Assembly (NCBI RefSeq): GCF_040149665.1 | Contig: NZ_JBEFLP010000001.1 | Span: forward strand, 2,046,001 to 2,110,000 | Reading direction: 5' to 3' | Source of the DNA: Sulfitobacter sp. HNIBRBA3233 | GTDB taxonomy: Bacteria > Pseudomonadota > Alphaproteobacteria > Rhodobacterales > Rhodobacteraceae | DNA: 64,000 nucleotides | Part shown: piece by piece, positions 28,979-39,900 of the stretch | Layout: the number at the start of each line of letters is the position of its first letter | How positions within the stretch are numbered: the stretch's first letter is position 1 | Made by a program: the position numbers and the translations under genes | The notes under the pieces: model-generated | Database searches by the model: none | The model's input: only the letters and a program-made list of their open reading frames with translations | What the model was told of the DNA's origin: nothing

Positions 28979-30283
28979 TCAACTTTCGCGCCAAGACCGT
29001 TTGAAATAATCCGCCATCGGTTTCACAAGATAGGCGAGCGGTGTCCGGTCGCCGGTCTTGATGAAGGCGTCCACAGGCATACCGGGCACAAGAACTGTCC
29101 CGTCCGGCAGCCGCTCCATCTGGCCCGCCTGAAGGATGATTTCGGCGCGGAAATAGCTCACGCCGGTCGCCTCGTCGTCAATGGCGTCCGCCGAAATCAG
29201 CGTCACGACACCGGTCAGTTCCGGCGTGGTGCGCTGGTCCAGCGAGGACAGCATAAGCTTCACTTCCTGACCGACAGAGATTTCATCGATGTTCGTCGGC
29301 ATCACCCGCGCCGCGATCACCAGCGGCCTGTCCTGCGGCACCAGATACATGACCGGCTGCGCAGGCTGGATCACCGAGCGGGGCGTGGTGATCTGCATCG
29401 AATAAACGATGCCGGACACCGGCGCCCGAATATCAAGCCTTTCGATCTGGGCCTTCAGCGCGCGGCGCTGCTCAACGAGCGAGAGCTCGCGGTAGCGGAT
29501 CTCGCGCAACTCCGAGATCGCCTCCTCGCGGGCGCGGGTGCCAAGCTTTAGCACTTCGATCTCGATCGTGGTGACCTGCCCTTCGGCCTGCGCACGGGTG
29601 GCGGCAAGCTCTCCGATCTCGCCGATCAGGCGCGCCTGTTCACGCTTGAGCCCCAGAACAGTCGCCGCCTGGCTGAGGCCCTGATCCAGCAGGGTCTGCT
29701 GGCTGGCCAACTGTTCCTGTATCAGGCTCAGCTGCGTGGCGAGGGATTCCTCCTGCGCGCCGATGCCGACGATCTGGTCCTCGATCTGGTTGCGCCGTTT
29801 GCCAAGCTGTTCGATCTCGCGCGCGATGCTTTCGCTGCGCGCCTCGAAGAGGTTTCGCTGCCCCTTCATCAACTCGGCTGCATCCGCGTTGACAGCGGCC
29901 ATGGCGACAAGCTCCGGATCGAAATCGACCGTATCGCGTTCGTCGCGCTGTGCTTCCAGACGCCCGCGACGGGCCATCAATTCGAAAAGCTGCCCTTCGA
30001 TCAGCGCCAGTTCGGATTCGTACTGCGTGGGGTCAAGACGGATCAGCTGCTCGCCCGCCGTGACAAGATCGCCTTCGCTGACAAATATTTCTGCCACCGT
30101 GCCGCCGGTATCGTGCTGGACGACCTGGCGGTTGCTCTCCACCTCGATGCGGCCAGAGGCGACGACAGCCCCCGCGATGTTCGACAGCACCGCCCATGAT
30201 CCGAAACCGCCGAAAAGTACGAGAATGCCCAGAAACCCGATGACAAGGGGCTGCCATGCGGACCATTTGTTCTTCTCGGTCAT
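28979..30283 (-). CDS. prsE: HlyD-family adaptor of a type I secretion system
   Basis: 434 residues. One N-terminal membrane helix (about residues 12-34), a lipoyl half ([20 protein letters not shown]), a long coiled coil (residues about 85-280, repeated leucine/glutamine heptads), then the beta-barrel with [20 protein letters not shown]. It bridges the inner-membrane ABC transporter and an outer-membrane TolC. ATG 30283 overlaps the transporter stop. No TolC and no RTX-type substrate gene is in the window. Confidence 0.92.
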   Translation of the reverse strand: MTEKNKWSAWQPLVIGFLGILVLFGGFGSWAVLSNIAGAVVASGRIEVESNRQVVQHDTGGTVAEIFVSEGDLVTAGEQLIRLDPTQYESELALIEGQLFELMARRGRLEAQRDERDTVDFDPELVAMAAVNADAAELMKGQRNLFEARSESIAREIEQLGKRRNQIEDQIVGIGAQEESLATQLSLIQEQLASQQTLLDQGLSQAATVLGLKREQARLIGEIGELAATRAQAEGQVTTIEIEVLKLGTRAREEAISELREIRYRELSLVEQRRALKAQIERLDIRAPVSGIVYSMQITTPRSVIQPAQPVMYLVPQDRPLVIAARVMPTNIDEISVGQEVKLMLSSLDQRTTPELTGVVTLISADAIDDEATGVSYFRAEIILQAGQMERLPDGTVLVPGMPVDAFIKTGDRTPLAYLVKPMADYFKRSWRES

Positions 30284-32016
30284 ACCACGCCCCCAGACCC
30301 GGCTGGTGCCTTCGACAGCTGCTTGTGGTTGGCCACCATCCCCTTGAGCACTTCATCCTTGGGGCCGAAGGCCATGCGCATCCCGCTGTCGAGAACCAGA
30401 AGCGTGTCGCATTCCTGAATGGCCGCCGGACGGTGCGCCATGATCAGAACCGAACGGCCCGAGTCCTTCAGTTCGCGGATCGCGCGGTTCAATGCCTGAC
30501 TGCCCACATTGTCGAGGTTCGAATTCGGCTCGTCCAGAACAAGGATCACCGGCTCCCCGTACAAAGCGCGTGCAAGACCGATCCGCTGCATCTGCCCGCC
30601 GGACAGGCGGACCTGCCCCGCCTGCACCAGCGTGTCATATCCCTGCGGCAGCTCCAGGATCATCTCGTGCGCGGCAGCAAGCTTTGCCGCCTCGACCACC
30701 TTCGCGTCGTCCGGCACATCCGCAAGCCGCGCGATGTTCTGCGCGATCGTTCCGTCGAAAAGCGTCACGCGCTGCGGCAGATAGCCGATGTGCAGGCCCA
30801 GCGTTTCGGTGCCGTAGTGTTCAAGCGCCGCACCGTCGAGCCTCACAGAGCCACCCGCGGGACGCCAGACACCTGTCAGGGTCCGCGCCAATGTCGTCTT
30901 GCCAGCGCCCGACGGGCCGATCACGCCAACCGCCTGCCCCGGCTCCACGCTGAAGTTGATTGACTTGAGCGAGGCCTGCTTTTCGCCCGGCGGCACCACG
31001 GTCAGGTTCTTTGCGACCAGCTTGGCCTTGGGGCGCGGCAGCGCGGTGCGCGCACCTTCGGGCGGAACGGTGCCCAGCAGCACCGCGAGGTTGTTCCAGC
31101 CGGCAATGCCCCGCTGCACGACAGGCCACTGGTTCAGCCCCATCTCGACCGGCGCAAGCGCGCGGCCCAACAGGATGGAACCGGCGATCATCGCACCGGG
31201 GGTCAGCTCATTGCGCAGCACCAGATAGGCACCAAGACCCAGCATCGCGGATTGCAGGAACAGGCGCAGCGTTTTGGTCATCGAGGTGAATGTGCCACCG
31301 ACATCCGTGGCGCGCACATGATCGCTCAACGCCTGGCTGCGGGCCTTTTGCCAGCGGGTGAAAGCGGCGTCACGCATGCCCATGGCCTGCACCATTTCCG
31401 CTTCGGTGCGGATCTGGTCGGCCATCGCGGTGGCCTGCTGGCCCGCAACGCCCGCGCGCGCCTGCGCACCGCGCGAGAGCAACTGGTTGGCGATGGTGAT
31501 GGCGATCAGAATAGCCGCCCCCACCAAGGCAAGATAACCGAGGAAGGGATGGAACAGGAAAATCCCCGCAAAGAAGATCGGCGTCCACGGCAGATCGAAC
31601 GCGGCGGTCAGCACCGGTGAGGTAATCAGCCGCTGCACCGCTTCGAGATCCCCGAGGCTGGCGCTGGTTTTCACATCGGGTGCGATAGCGGACTTGCGCA
31701 CCACCGCATCGAACACCCTGCGGTCCAGATCGTCCTGAAACCGCGCCCCGACACGGGCCATGATCCGGCCCCGCGTATAGTCCAGAATCCCCATCACCGC
31801 ATAGAGAAAGACCACCAGCAGCGACAGCGCGACAAGGGTTTCCTGACTGCCGGAGCCGAGCACCCTGTCGTAGACCTGAAGCATGTACATCGGGCCGGTC
31901 AGCATCAACAGGTTGGCAAAGGCCGAAAACAGCCCGACAGACCAGTATAGCCCCCGGCTGCGCTTGCGCACCTGGCGCAGTTCCTCGCGCCCGCGTTTGA
32001 TCGTATCGCTCTGCAT
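30280..32016 (-). CDS. prsD: Type I secretion ABC transporter (permease-ATPase, PrsD/AprD type)
   Basis: 578 residues: an ABC membrane domain (residues about 15-310), then the ATPase with Walker [14 protein letters not shown], signature [15 protein letters not shown], Walker [14 protein letters not shown] and the H-loop histidine in IMAHRP. There is no N-terminal C39 peptidase, matching exporters of unprocessed RTX proteins. ATG 32016 follows GAAGGG; the frame is open upstream without a ribosome binding site. First gene of a run prsD-prsE-ridA-gdpd-femAB-like-pcd-mscS on the minus strand. Confidence 0.92.
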   Translation of the reverse strand: MQSDTIKRGREELRQVRKRSRGLYWSVGLFSAFANLLMLTGPMYMLQVYDRVLGSGSQETLVALSLLVVFLYAVMGILDYTRGRIMARVGARFQDDLDRRVFDAVVRKSAIAPDVKTSASLGDLEAVQRLITSPVLTAAFDLPWTPIFFAGIFLFHPFLGYLALVGAAILIAITIANQLLSRGAQARAGVAGQQATAMADQIRTEAEMVQAMGMRDAAFTRWQKARSQALSDHVRATDVGGTFTSMTKTLRLFLQSAMLGLGAYLVLRNELTPGAMIAGSILLGRALAPVEMGLNQWPVVQRGIAGWNNLAVLLGTVPPEGARTALPRPKAKLVAKNLTVVPPGEKQASLKSINFSVEPGQAVGVIGPSGAGKTTLARTLTGVWRPAGGSVRLDGAALEHYGTETLGLHIGYLPQRVTLFDGTIAQNIARLADVPDDAKVVEAAKLAAAHEMILELPQGYDTLVQAGQVRLSGGQMQRIGLARALYGEPVILVLDEPNSNLDNVGSQALNRAIRELKDSGRSVLIMAHRPAAIQECDTLLVLDSGMRMAFGPKDEVLKGMVANHKQLSKAPAGSGGVV

Positions 32017-32192
32017 GCGTCCCTTCCAGAAACTACGGCGTATGCCGTCCCGATCAATTTCCGGGTGCGATCCGCCGTATCGGCCCAATACGGCCCGTAG
32101 GCCCACAGGTTAGACAGGCCACAGTATGTTTAACAAGAGCTTTCCGAAACCGTCAAAAACGCCGTGTCCGATTTGACTCAGGCCGCGCGGCG

Positions 32193-34439
32193 CTAGCGGT
32201 CGCCAGCCGAGGGGCTGGCGGCGCCGGAGCCGCCACCGCCACCGGAGCTGCCGAAAATATCCTGCAGGACCTGATCGATGACATTTGCAGGGCTCGGCGC
32301 GCGCTGGGTGTCGGCCGGGATCGGCGATGTCGCGTTTACCTCTCCTTCAAAGATCACCTGCGGCGGGCGGGGCTGCGCCATGGGCAGCGGGTTGACCGGC
32401 AGGCCCTCGTGCACGCGGCTCATGGTTTCGCGCCAGATTTCGGCCGGCAGACCGCCGCCGGTGACACCCTTCAGCGGTGTGTTGTCGTCATACCCCATCC
32501 AGACACCCGCAACATAGTCGGCGGAAAAACCGATGAACCACGCATCCTTGGCCGCCGAGGTCGTTCCGGTCTTGCCGGCAAGCTCGCGCCCCCCGAACTG
32601 CGCCCGTTGCCCGGTCCCTTCGGAAACGACTTTCTCCATCATATAGATCAGCTGGCGCGCGGCATCTTCCTGAATGACGCGCTCTCCGATGCCGCCACCG
32701 GTGCCCATCAAGGGCTCGCTGTCGCCACGCAGGCGCAGGTCGATCAGCCCGTAGGGTTCCACCGACGAGCCGCCATTGAGGATACCCGCGAACGCGCCGG
32801 TCATCTCGATCAGCGTGCTTTCGGACGCGCCCAGCGCCAGCGCCGGCCCCGCGGCGAGATCGCTGTCGATGCCGAACTGCTCGGCCACGGCGGTGACCGT
32901 CTCGCGGCCCACGGATTCCGAAATCTTGACCGCCGGAATGTTCAGCGACTGCGCCAGCGCATTCGTCATCGTCGTCTGGCCGACAAAGCGGTTGGTGTAG
33001 TTCTTGGGGCACCACTCACCCGATCCGGGGATGTTCAGGCAATAGGGACTATCGTCCACCAGATCGTTGGGCGAATAGCCCAGATCCAGCGCCGCCGCGT
33101 AGACGAAGGGCTTGAACGCCGATCCGGTCTGGCGCAGCGCCTGCGTGGCGCGGTTGAACGCACCCGAAACCTTGGTTTTGCGACCACCGACCATGGCGCG
33201 CACCGCGCCATCCGCGCTCATCACGACGATGGCCGCCTGCGCTTCGGATCCTTCGCTTACCTTGTTCTCGAACACCCAGTTCAGCCCGTCCACCGCCGCG
33301 CGCTGCATCCGCTGGTCAAGCGTGGTGCGGATGATCACGTCTTCGGTCGTCTTGCGGGTGAAGAATTCGGGGCCCGTGGACATCACCCAATCGGCGAAAT
33401 AGCCCCCCGCCCGCGCCTCGGCGGCCTCGGACAGCTGTGCGGGGCTGGCCTGCGCGACGGCTGCCTGTTCGTCGCTCAGGTAGCCCTGTTCGTTCATCAG
33501 CCGGATCACGGTTGCCGCGCGGTTGCGGGACCTTTCGAGGTTCGATGTCGGCGACAAGGTGGACGGCGCGGTCAGAAGTCCGGCCAGCATCGCGGCCTCT
33601 GCGGGATCGACGGTCGCGGCACTCTTGCCGAAGAACCGCTGCGCCGCGGCCTCTGCCCCGTAGGCACCGCCGCCCATATAGGCGCGGTTGAGGTAGATCG
33701 ACAGGATTTCATCCTTGGAATATTTCGCCTCCATGGCCAGCGCATAGACCGCTTCCTTGGCCTTGCGCTTGAGCGAGCCGCGACGGCAATCCGCCTCGTA
33801 CTCGGCCTCTGTCATGCCCGACGCCGGATCATAGGGTTCGCCCAGGCAGAGCAGCTTGGCCGTCTGCTGGGTGATGGTGGAGCCCCCGTGCCCTTCGAGC
33901 GGCCCGCGCCCTTCGGACATGTTGATGCGGATGGCAGACGCGATCCCGCGCGGACTGAGACCGAAATGCTGGTAGAAGCGCTTGTCTTCGGTCGCGATCA
34001 CCGCGTTCTTGAGGTGCGGTGAGACCGTGCTGGCCGTGACGACCCCGCCGAACTGGTCCCCCCGCCAGGCAAAGACCTCTCCCTCGTGGTCGAGCATTGT
34101 CACCGACCCGCGCGCACGGCCGTCCAGCAGGTCTTCGACCGGGGGGAGGGTGGTGTAGAAGTAGCCGACGATCAGCGCCAGTATCGTGATGCCGACAAGC
34201 GCCGTGCGCGAGAAGACGATCCAGATCAGCCGCATGATCCAGCGCGCGAGCCGCGAAAAGAAACCCAGAACGCCACCGCGTGACGGCTTTTGCGGCCTGC
34301 CCCTGCGACGTGCAGCGGCCTTCGGCTTTGCCTTGGCGCCGCTCGCCTCCTTGGAGGTCGCGGGCGCCTTGCGCTTGGACTTCGCGCCGTAGCGATTGTC
34401 CGCGATCAGCGGGCGCCCGCGCTTGGGTGAATCACTCAT
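32193..34439 (-). CDS. Class A penicillin-binding protein (PBP1A family)
   Basis: 748 residues. A basic alanine/lysine-rich cytoplasmic head (1-60), one membrane helix (about 72-94), glycosyltransferase GT51 with catalytic E151 in ATEDKRFYQHFG and GGSTITQQTAKLL, then the transpeptidase with S440xxK443 (GSAFKPF), SLN (498-500) and KTGTTSAAKDAWF near residue 632. Builds and crosslinks peptidoglycan at the inner membrane. The extreme C-terminus is glycine/serine-rich. The head is unusually long and lysine-rich. Confidence 0.93.
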   Translation of the reverse strand: MSDSPKRGRPLIADNRYGAKSKRKAPATSKEASGAKAKPKAAARRRGRPQKPSRGGVLGFFSRLARWIMRLIWIVFSRTALVGITILALIVGYFYTTLPPVEDLLDGRARGSVTMLDHEGEVFAWRGDQFGGVVTASTVSPHLKNAVIATEDKRFYQHFGLSPRGIASAIRINMSEGRGPLEGHGGSTITQQTAKLLCLGEPYDPASGMTEAEYEADCRRGSLKRKAKEAVYALAMEAKYSKDEILSIYLNRAYMGGGAYGAEAAAQRFFGKSAATVDPAEAAMLAGLLTAPSTLSPTSNLERSRNRAATVIRLMNEQGYLSDEQAAVAQASPAQLSEAAEARAGGYFADWVMSTGPEFFTRKTTEDVIIRTTLDQRMQRAAVDGLNWVFENKVSEGSEAQAAIVVMSADGAVRAMVGGRKTKVSGAFNRATQALRQTGSAFKPFVYAAALDLGYSPNDLVDDSPYCLNIPGSGEWCPKNYTNRFVGQTTMTNALAQSLNIPAVKISESVGRETVTAVAEQFGIDSDLAAGPALALGASESTLIEMTGAFAGILNGGSSVEPYGLIDLRLRGDSEPLMGTGGGIGERVIQEDAARQLIYMMEKVVSEGTGQRAQFGGRELAGKTGTTSAAKDAWFIGFSADYVAGVWMGYDDNTPLKGVTGGGLPAEIWRETMSRVHEGLPVNPLPMAQPRPPQVIFEGEVNATSPIPADTQRAPSPANVIDQVLQDIFGSSGGGGGSGAASPSAGDR

Positions 34440-35033
<594 letters not shown>

Positions 35034-35045
35034 CTCAAGGACGAA

Positions 35046-36371
35046 ATGATGAATAAGAAGCTTCTCATTCCACTTACAGCCGGTGCGGCACTGCTGCCGT
35101 CGCTCGCGCTGGCGCAGGATGCAGCCGCGGTCACCGCCGAAATGGTCTGGATCATGAACACACTGCTGTTCCTTATCGGCGGTTTCCTCGTGTTCTTCAT
35201 GGCCGCTGGTTTTGCCATGCTCGAAGGCGGTCTGGTGCGTTCCAAGAACGTGACCATGCAGATGACCAAGAACGTCGCACTTTTCTCTCTGGCCACCATC
35301 GCCTACTGGGCGTTCGGCTATAACCTGATGTACCCGCTGGGCACATGGTCCATCGAGGGGGTCGTATCGGGCGTCTTCGGGCCCGGTGTACTCGAAGCGG
35401 TCGGCATCGACCTTGCAGGTGCCGATGACGGCGAATATGCCTCCACCGGTTCCGACTTCTTCTTCCAGCTGATGTTCTGTGCGGCGACGGCGTCGATCGT
35501 ATCCGGCGCATTGGCCGAGCGGATCAAGCTGTGGCCCTTCCTGATCTTCGTGATCATCCTGACCGGCATCATCTATCCGCTTCAGGCCTCCTGGAAATGG
35601 GGCGGCGGCTTCCTTGACGAAATGGGCTTCCTCGACTTTGCGGGTTCGACCGTTGTGCACTCCGTGGGTGGCTGGGCCGCTCTGGCAGGTGCGCTGATCC
35701 TCGGGCCACGTATCGGCAAGTACAAGGACGGCAAGGTGAACCCGATGCCCGGCTCCAACCTCGCTCTTGCGACACTGGGTATGTTCATCCTGTGGCTCGG
35801 CTGGTTCGGCTTCAACGGCGGTTCGCAGCTTGCGATGGGTTCCGTGGGTGATATCGCCGACGTCAGCCGTATCTTCGCCAACACCAACGCAGCCGCCGCC
35901 GGTGGCGCCGTTGCCGCCCTCGTGCTGACACAGGTTCTGTTCAAGAAGGCCGACCTGACGATGATCCTGAACGGCGCACTTGCCGGTCTTGTCTCCATCA
36001 CAGCCGAGCCGCTGACCCCGACACTGGGCGCAGCAACTCTGATCGGTGCCGTGGGTGGTGTGATCGTGGTCTTCGCCGTGCCGTTCCTCGACAAGCTGAA
36101 GATCGACGATGTTGTCGGTGCGATCCCTGTCCACCTGTTCGCAGGCATCTGGGGCACGATCGCCGTGGTCTTCACCAACGGTGACGCGTCTCTGGGCACG
36201 CAGCTCTACTCGATCCTCGTTGTGGGTATCTTCACCTTCGTCGTCTCCGGCGTGGTGTGGCTGATCCTCAAGGCCGTCGTCGGCATCCGCGTCAGCGAAG
36301 AAGCCGAGATCAACGGTCTCGATACAACCGAGCTGGGGATGGAAGCCTACCCCGAATTCTCCCGCGGATAA
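35046..36371 (+). CDS. amtB: Ammonium transporter
   Basis: 441 residues. Signal-peptide-like start (ends LPSLALAQ near residue 23), then eleven predicted membrane helices. Typical segments are FFMAAGFAMLEGGLVRSKN, FDFAGSTVVHSVGG-type with the first pore histidine (here LDFAGSTVVHSVGGW), and AIPVHLFAGIWG with the second. Conducts ammonia/ammonium across the inner membrane. Codon use is very biased to C-ending codons, suggesting high expression. Operon with glnK and its own terminator. Confidence 0.95.
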   Translation: MMNKKLLIPLTAGAALLPSLALAQDAAAVTAEMVWIMNTLLFLIGGFLVFFMAAGFAMLEGGLVRSKNVTMQMTKNVALFSLATIAYWAFGYNLMYPLGTWSIEGVVSGVFGPGVLEAVGIDLAGADDGEYASTGSDFFFQLMFCAATASIVSGALAERIKLWPFLIFVIILTGIIYPLQASWKWGGGFLDEMGFLDFAGSTVVHSVGGWAALAGALILGPRIGKYKDGKVNPMPGSNLALATLGMFILWLGWFGFNGGSQLAMGSVGDIADVSRIFANTNAAAAGGAVAALVLTQVLFKKADLTMILNGALAGLVSITAEPLTPTLGAATLIGAVGGVIVVFAVPFLDKLKIDDVVGAIPVHLFAGIWGTIAVVFTNGDASLGTQLYSILVVGIFTFVVSGVVWLILKAVVGIRVSEEAEINGLDTTELGMEAYPEFSRG

Positions 36372-36425
36372 CCCTTCGGACCTCCGACCTCCTCCCCGGG
36401 GGTCCGAAATCCACGGTAGAAACCG

Positions 36426-36454
36426 AAAGCCCCGCCCAAAAGGCGGGGCTTTTT
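36426..36454 (+). terminator. Terminator of glnK-amtB
   Basis: AAAGCCCCGCC (36427-36437) pairs with GGCGGGGCTTTT (36442-36453) around CAAAA, a perfect stem with a T-tract. Found 55 bases after the amtB stop. Confidence 0.92.
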
Positions 36455-36525
36455 CGTTGCCGGATCCCGCAGCTGGGCGACAAGTCCACGCGATCCGGAG
36501 CCCGCATAGAAGGCGCGCGCGCACG

Positions 36526-36557
36526 AAAAAGGCCGCCACGCGCAAAGCATGGCGGCC
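36526..36557 (-). terminator. Terminator of the aminotransferase gene
   Basis: GGCCGCCA (36531-36538) pairs with TGGCGGCC (36550-36557); AAAAA at 36526-36530 is the T-tract of the minus strand. Placed 20 bases after the minus-strand stop. Confidence 0.85.
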
Positions 36558-36577
36558 TGTACATGAAAAGCTGGCGT

Positions 36578-37765
36578 TCAGATGCCGGCGTCGACGATCG
36601 CCTTGGCGAGGATCGGCACGGTCTGGGCGTTCAATCCCGCGATGTTCATGCGGCTGTCCCCGACCATATAGATCCCGTGATCGGCCCGCAGTTTTTCAAC
36701 CATCTCGGGCGTCGTTCCCAGGCGCGAGAACATGCCGCGGTGCTGGGCAAGAAACCCGAAGCGGTCAGAGCCCGACAGCTTCTGAAGCTCGGCGGCCAGT
36801 TGCTCGCGCAGACCGAGCATCGACAGGCGCACATCCTCAAGCTCGGCCTGCCAATCGGCGCGCAGCGCCTCGTCCGTCAGGATCATCGTCACCAGCCGCG
36901 CGCCGTGGTCGGGCGGAAAGCTGAAGTTCTGGCGGTTGAGAAAGGCCAGCGTATCCTGATGGAGCTTTCGCGTCTGCGGATCCTGCGCGACCATCATCAG
37001 AATGCCCGTCCGTTCGCGGTAGATGCCGAAGTTCTTCGAACAGCTGGCCGCGATCAGGCATTCGGGCAGCGCCCCTGCCACCTTGCGGGTCGCAGCGGCA
37101 TCGGCGTCCAGCCCGTCGCCAAAGCCCTGATAGGCGATGTCGATCATCGGCACCGCACCCGTCTTTTGCAGGACCGCGATCACCGCGTCCCATTCCGCCG
37201 CGTTCAGGTTCGCGCCGGTCGGGTTGTGGCAACAACCGTGCAGGAGGACCACGTCGCCCTTCCGCGCAGTTTCGAGATCGGCAATCATCGCGTCGAAGGC
37301 CACGCCGCGTGTTTCGTCATCGAAGTAGCGGTAGGGTACAATCTCCATCCCGAGGTAATTCAGGATCGAGATGTGGTTCGGCCATGTCGGATCGGACACG
37401 AAAATCCGCGCATCCGGGCGGGCCATGCGGATCAGTTCGAACGCCTGACGCACCGCACCGGTGCCGCCGGGAGTGGCGGCGGCGGCCACGTGATCGCGAG
37501 GCACCGCATCGCCCAGCACGAGATCGACCATCGCATCCGCAAAGGCGGGATCGCCTGCCAGTCCGGTGTAGACCTTGCTGTCCTGCTGCTCCCACAGGGT
37601 GTGTTCGGCGGCTTTGACCGCACGCATCACCGGTGTCAGCCCCGATGCGTCCTTGTAGACACCGACACCGAGGTCGATCTTGGTATCGCGCGGGTCTTCG
37701 CGGTAGGCCTGCACCAGCGCAAGGATTTTATCGGCGGGTTGTGCCTTGAGCGTCTCGAACATCAT
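36578..37765 (-). CDS. Aromatic/aspartate aminotransferase (class I, TyrB/AspC type)
   Basis: 395 residues, the exact AspC size. PLP enzyme: the Schiff-base lysine is in IAASCSKNFGIYRERTG, WPNHISILNYLG and LLHGCCHNPTGANL carry other cofactor contacts, and the early DLGVGVYKDASGLTP is the substrate region. Transfers amino groups between aspartate or aromatic amino acids and 2-oxoglutarate; AspC-type enzymes also transaminate cysteine. ATG 37765 overlaps the sseA stop by four bases (ATGATG; the second ATG is an alternative). Confidence 0.93.
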   Translation of the reverse strand: MMFETLKAQPADKILALVQAYREDPRDTKIDLGVGVYKDASGLTPVMRAVKAAEHTLWEQQDSKVYTGLAGDPAFADAMVDLVLGDAVPRDHVAAAATPGGTGAVRQAFELIRMARPDARIFVSDPTWPNHISILNYLGMEIVPYRYFDDETRGVAFDAMIADLETARKGDVVLLHGCCHNPTGANLNAAEWDAVIAVLQKTGAVPMIDIAYQGFGDGLDADAAATRKVAGALPECLIAASCSKNFGIYRERTGILMMVAQDPQTRKLHQDTLAFLNRQNFSFPPDHGARLVTMILTDEALRADWQAELEDVRLSMLGLREQLAAELQKLSGSDRFGFLAQHRGMFSRLGTTPEMVEKLRADHGIYMVGDSRMNIAGLNAQTVPILAKAIVDAGI

Positions 37766-38616
37766 GCGTCTCCGGTTGCGACGGGCACTGTGGGGAACAT
37801 TCCCCATTCGGCCCATGATCCATCGTAAAGCGACCAGTCGGTATGGCCCTGACGCTCAAGCGCCAGCGCAAGCACCGCAGCGGTCACGCCCGACCCGCAG
37901 GAGGTAATCACCGGCTGGCTAAGATCGACGCCGGCGGCCTTAAATATCTCTGCGGTTTCCTGCGGCGATTTCATCGTCTTGTCGTCGTTCAGCAAGGTGG
38001 CATAGGGCACGTTGCGCGACTTCGGAATGTGACCGGCGCGCAGACCCTCGCGCGGCTCGGGCGCCTCGCCGCGGAACCGGTCGGCGGCGCGGGCATCGAC
38101 GATCTGCGGGCTTCCCAGCTTTGACGCATGGCTGACCTGTGTCACGTCGCGCACAAGGCTGTTCTGGAACCGGACCGTCATGTGGCGGTCACGGGGGATG
38201 GGGGGCATGTCCTCGGTCGGGCGGCCCTCGGCGATCCATTTGGGAAAGCCACCGTCCAGCACCGCGACATTTTCCTGCCCCATCAGGCGGAACAGCCACC
38301 ACACGCGCGGGGCCGACATGATCCCTGCCCCGTCGTAGACCACGACCTGATGGCCGTCACCGACGCCCATCGCGCGCATCCGCGACATGAACTTCTCGAC
38401 CGGCGGTGCCATATGCGGAAGTTCGGACCGAGCGTCCGAAATCTCGTCTATGTCGAAGAAACGCGCGCCCGGAATATGGGCGGCATCGTATTCCGCCTTG
38501 GGGTCACGGCCTTCGGCAGGAAGGTACCACGAGGCATCGAGAATCCGCAGATCGGGATCTTTCAGGTGCTTCGCCAGCCAGTCGGTCGATACAAGGGTGT
38601 TGGGGTCGTCTGTCAT
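37762..38616 (-). CDS. sseA: 3-mercaptopyruvate sulfurtransferase
   Basis: 284 residues, two rhodanese domains. The active cysteine of the second domain lies in the loop CGSGVTA, the sequence that marks mercaptopyruvate rather than thiosulfate users. The first domain (VSTDWLAKHLKDPDLRILDA, VVVYDGAG) has lost its cysteine, as usual. ATG 38616 follows AAAGGG. Translationally coupled to an AspC-type aminotransferase that could produce its substrate from cysteine. Confidence 0.92.
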   Translation of the reverse strand: MTDDPNTLVSTDWLAKHLKDPDLRILDASWYLPAEGRDPKAEYDAAHIPGARFFDIDEISDARSELPHMAPPVEKFMSRMRAMGVGDGHQVVVYDGAGIMSAPRVWWLFRLMGQENVAVLDGGFPKWIAEGRPTEDMPPIPRDRHMTVRFQNSLVRDVTQVSHASKLGSPQIVDARAADRFRGEAPEPREGLRAGHIPKSRNVPYATLLNDDKTMKSPQETAEIFKAAGVDLSQPVITSCGSGVTAAVLALALERQGHTDWSLYDGSWAEWGMFPTVPVATGDA

Positions 38617-38687
38617 GCCATTCCCTTTGAGATGTTTACGCAATCTTGCGTACCCGTGCGCGGGCGTGCTGGCAAGTGTGCAGGCCT

Positions 38688-39326
38688 TCAGCCCTTCCCG
38701 AACGGATCGGTTGCAACGAGTGACGGGCGAGCACACCTCCGCTGCCAGTATCGTGCCAGTGCGGGATAGTTCTGCACTGCCGCGTACCCTTCGGGCGCGG
38801 CGGTGAAACAGGCGAGCATCGGCAGTAGGTACATATCGGCAAGGGTCATCCGCCCCGTCAGCACCAGACCCTCTGCGGTGATGGCCTCCAAAACCTCCAG
38901 CACGGGGGCAGCCGCCGCGCATCCTTCGGCGATGCGCTGGGGATCGGATGCACGCCCCTCGAAGGCGGCAAAAACGGCGGCATCGAACACCTCGCGCACC
39001 ATGGGCAGGTAGCCGGATGTATCCAGCAGGCCAATCACCTGATCCATCCGTGCCTGCGCGCGCGCACCGTCCGGGACCACCGGCGCACCGCTGATCCGCT
39101 GCAAATGGCGCAGGATCGCAGCGGTCTGCGTGAGTACAAACTCTCCGTCACGCAGAACCGGCACCTGCGCCATGGGATTAAGCGCAAGCAACCGCGGATC
39201 TGGCGGATCGGTGAAAGGGTCGACCTCGGCATAGGTGGCAGACAGCCCCATCTCGATCAGGGCGATGCGGACAATGCGGGTGTAGACCGAGTAGCGATAG
39301 CCCGTGAGCGTGAGCCGCTCAGCCAT
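38688..39326 (-). CDS. Glutathione S-transferase family protein
   Basis: 212 residues. N-terminal thioredoxin-like domain with [19 protein letters not shown] (serine/tyrosine region that binds glutathione), the cis-proline in [10 protein letters not shown] and the [10 protein letters not shown] helix, then an all-helical C-terminal domain. Reaction unknown. Start overlaps the smpB end by eight bases, so it is translated from the same message after smpB. Confidence 0.87.
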   Translation of the reverse strand: MAERLTLTGYRYSVYTRIVRIALIEMGLSATYAEVDPFTDPPDPRLLALNPMAQVPVLRDGEFVLTQTAAILRHLQRISGAPVVPDGARAQARMDQVIGLLDTSGYLPMVREVFDAAVFAAFEGRASDPQRIAEGCAAAAPVLEVLEAITAEGLVLTGRMTLADMYLLPMLACFTAAPEGYAAVQNYPALARYWQRRCARPSLVATDPFGKG

Positions 39327-39807
39327 GATCCTTCAGCAGGCGCTGCTTTTGGCGGTTCCAGTCCCGCTTGGCAGCGGTTTCGCGTTTGTCGTGGTTCTTC
39401 TTGCCCTTGGCGACGCCGATCTTGATCTTCGCAATGCCACGGTGGTTGAAGTACATCACGAGCGGCACGAGCGTCATGCCCTTGCGCTGTGTGGCGTTCC
39501 ACAAATCCGCCATTTGCTTGCGTGAGATCAGCAGCTTGCGGCGGCGGCGCTCTTCGTGGCCGAATGTCTTGGCCTGTTTGTAGGGCGCGATGTAGGAGTT
39601 CACGAGCCACAGCTCGCCATCCTCGACCGCGGCATAGCTTTCCGCGATGTTGCTGCCGCCCATGCGCAGGCTCTTTACCTCGGATCCTTCAAGGATGATT
39701 CCGCATTCGATATCTTCCTCGATCGCGTAATCGAACCGCGCGCGACGGTTTTCGGCGATCACCTTGTAATTCGGATCGGATTTGGAGGATGTCTTTACCT
39801 GAGCCAT
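39319..39807 (-). CDS. smpB: SsrA-binding protein SmpB
   Basis: 162 residues. Partner of tmRNA in ribosome rescue (trans-translation). Begins [19 protein letters not shown], includes the family sequences [19 protein letters not shown] and [12 protein letters not shown], and ends with the basic tail [17 protein letters not shown] that enters the mRNA channel. ATG 39807 fits the family N-terminus. The tmRNA gene itself is not in the window. Confidence 0.95.
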   Translation of the reverse strand: MAQVKTSSKSDPNYKVIAENRRARFDYAIEEDIECGIILEGSEVKSLRMGGSNIAESYAAVEDGELWLVNSYIAPYKQAKTFGHEERRRRKLLISRKQMADLWNATQRKGMTLVPLVMYFNHRGIAKIKIGVAKGKKNHDKRETAAKRDWNRQKQRLLKDHG

Positions 39808-39900
39808 AGGGGTGGATGTAGAGCCTGCATCGCCGCCCCGCAAGGGGACGGCCCCATGTCATGGCTCAGGCCGCGCGAAAACCAGGCGTGTCCCCGTTGC

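Noticed and set aside
39319-39900. tmRNA gene next to smpB
   Set aside because: No tRNA-like ends or tag-peptide frame around smpB; the flanks are protein genes.
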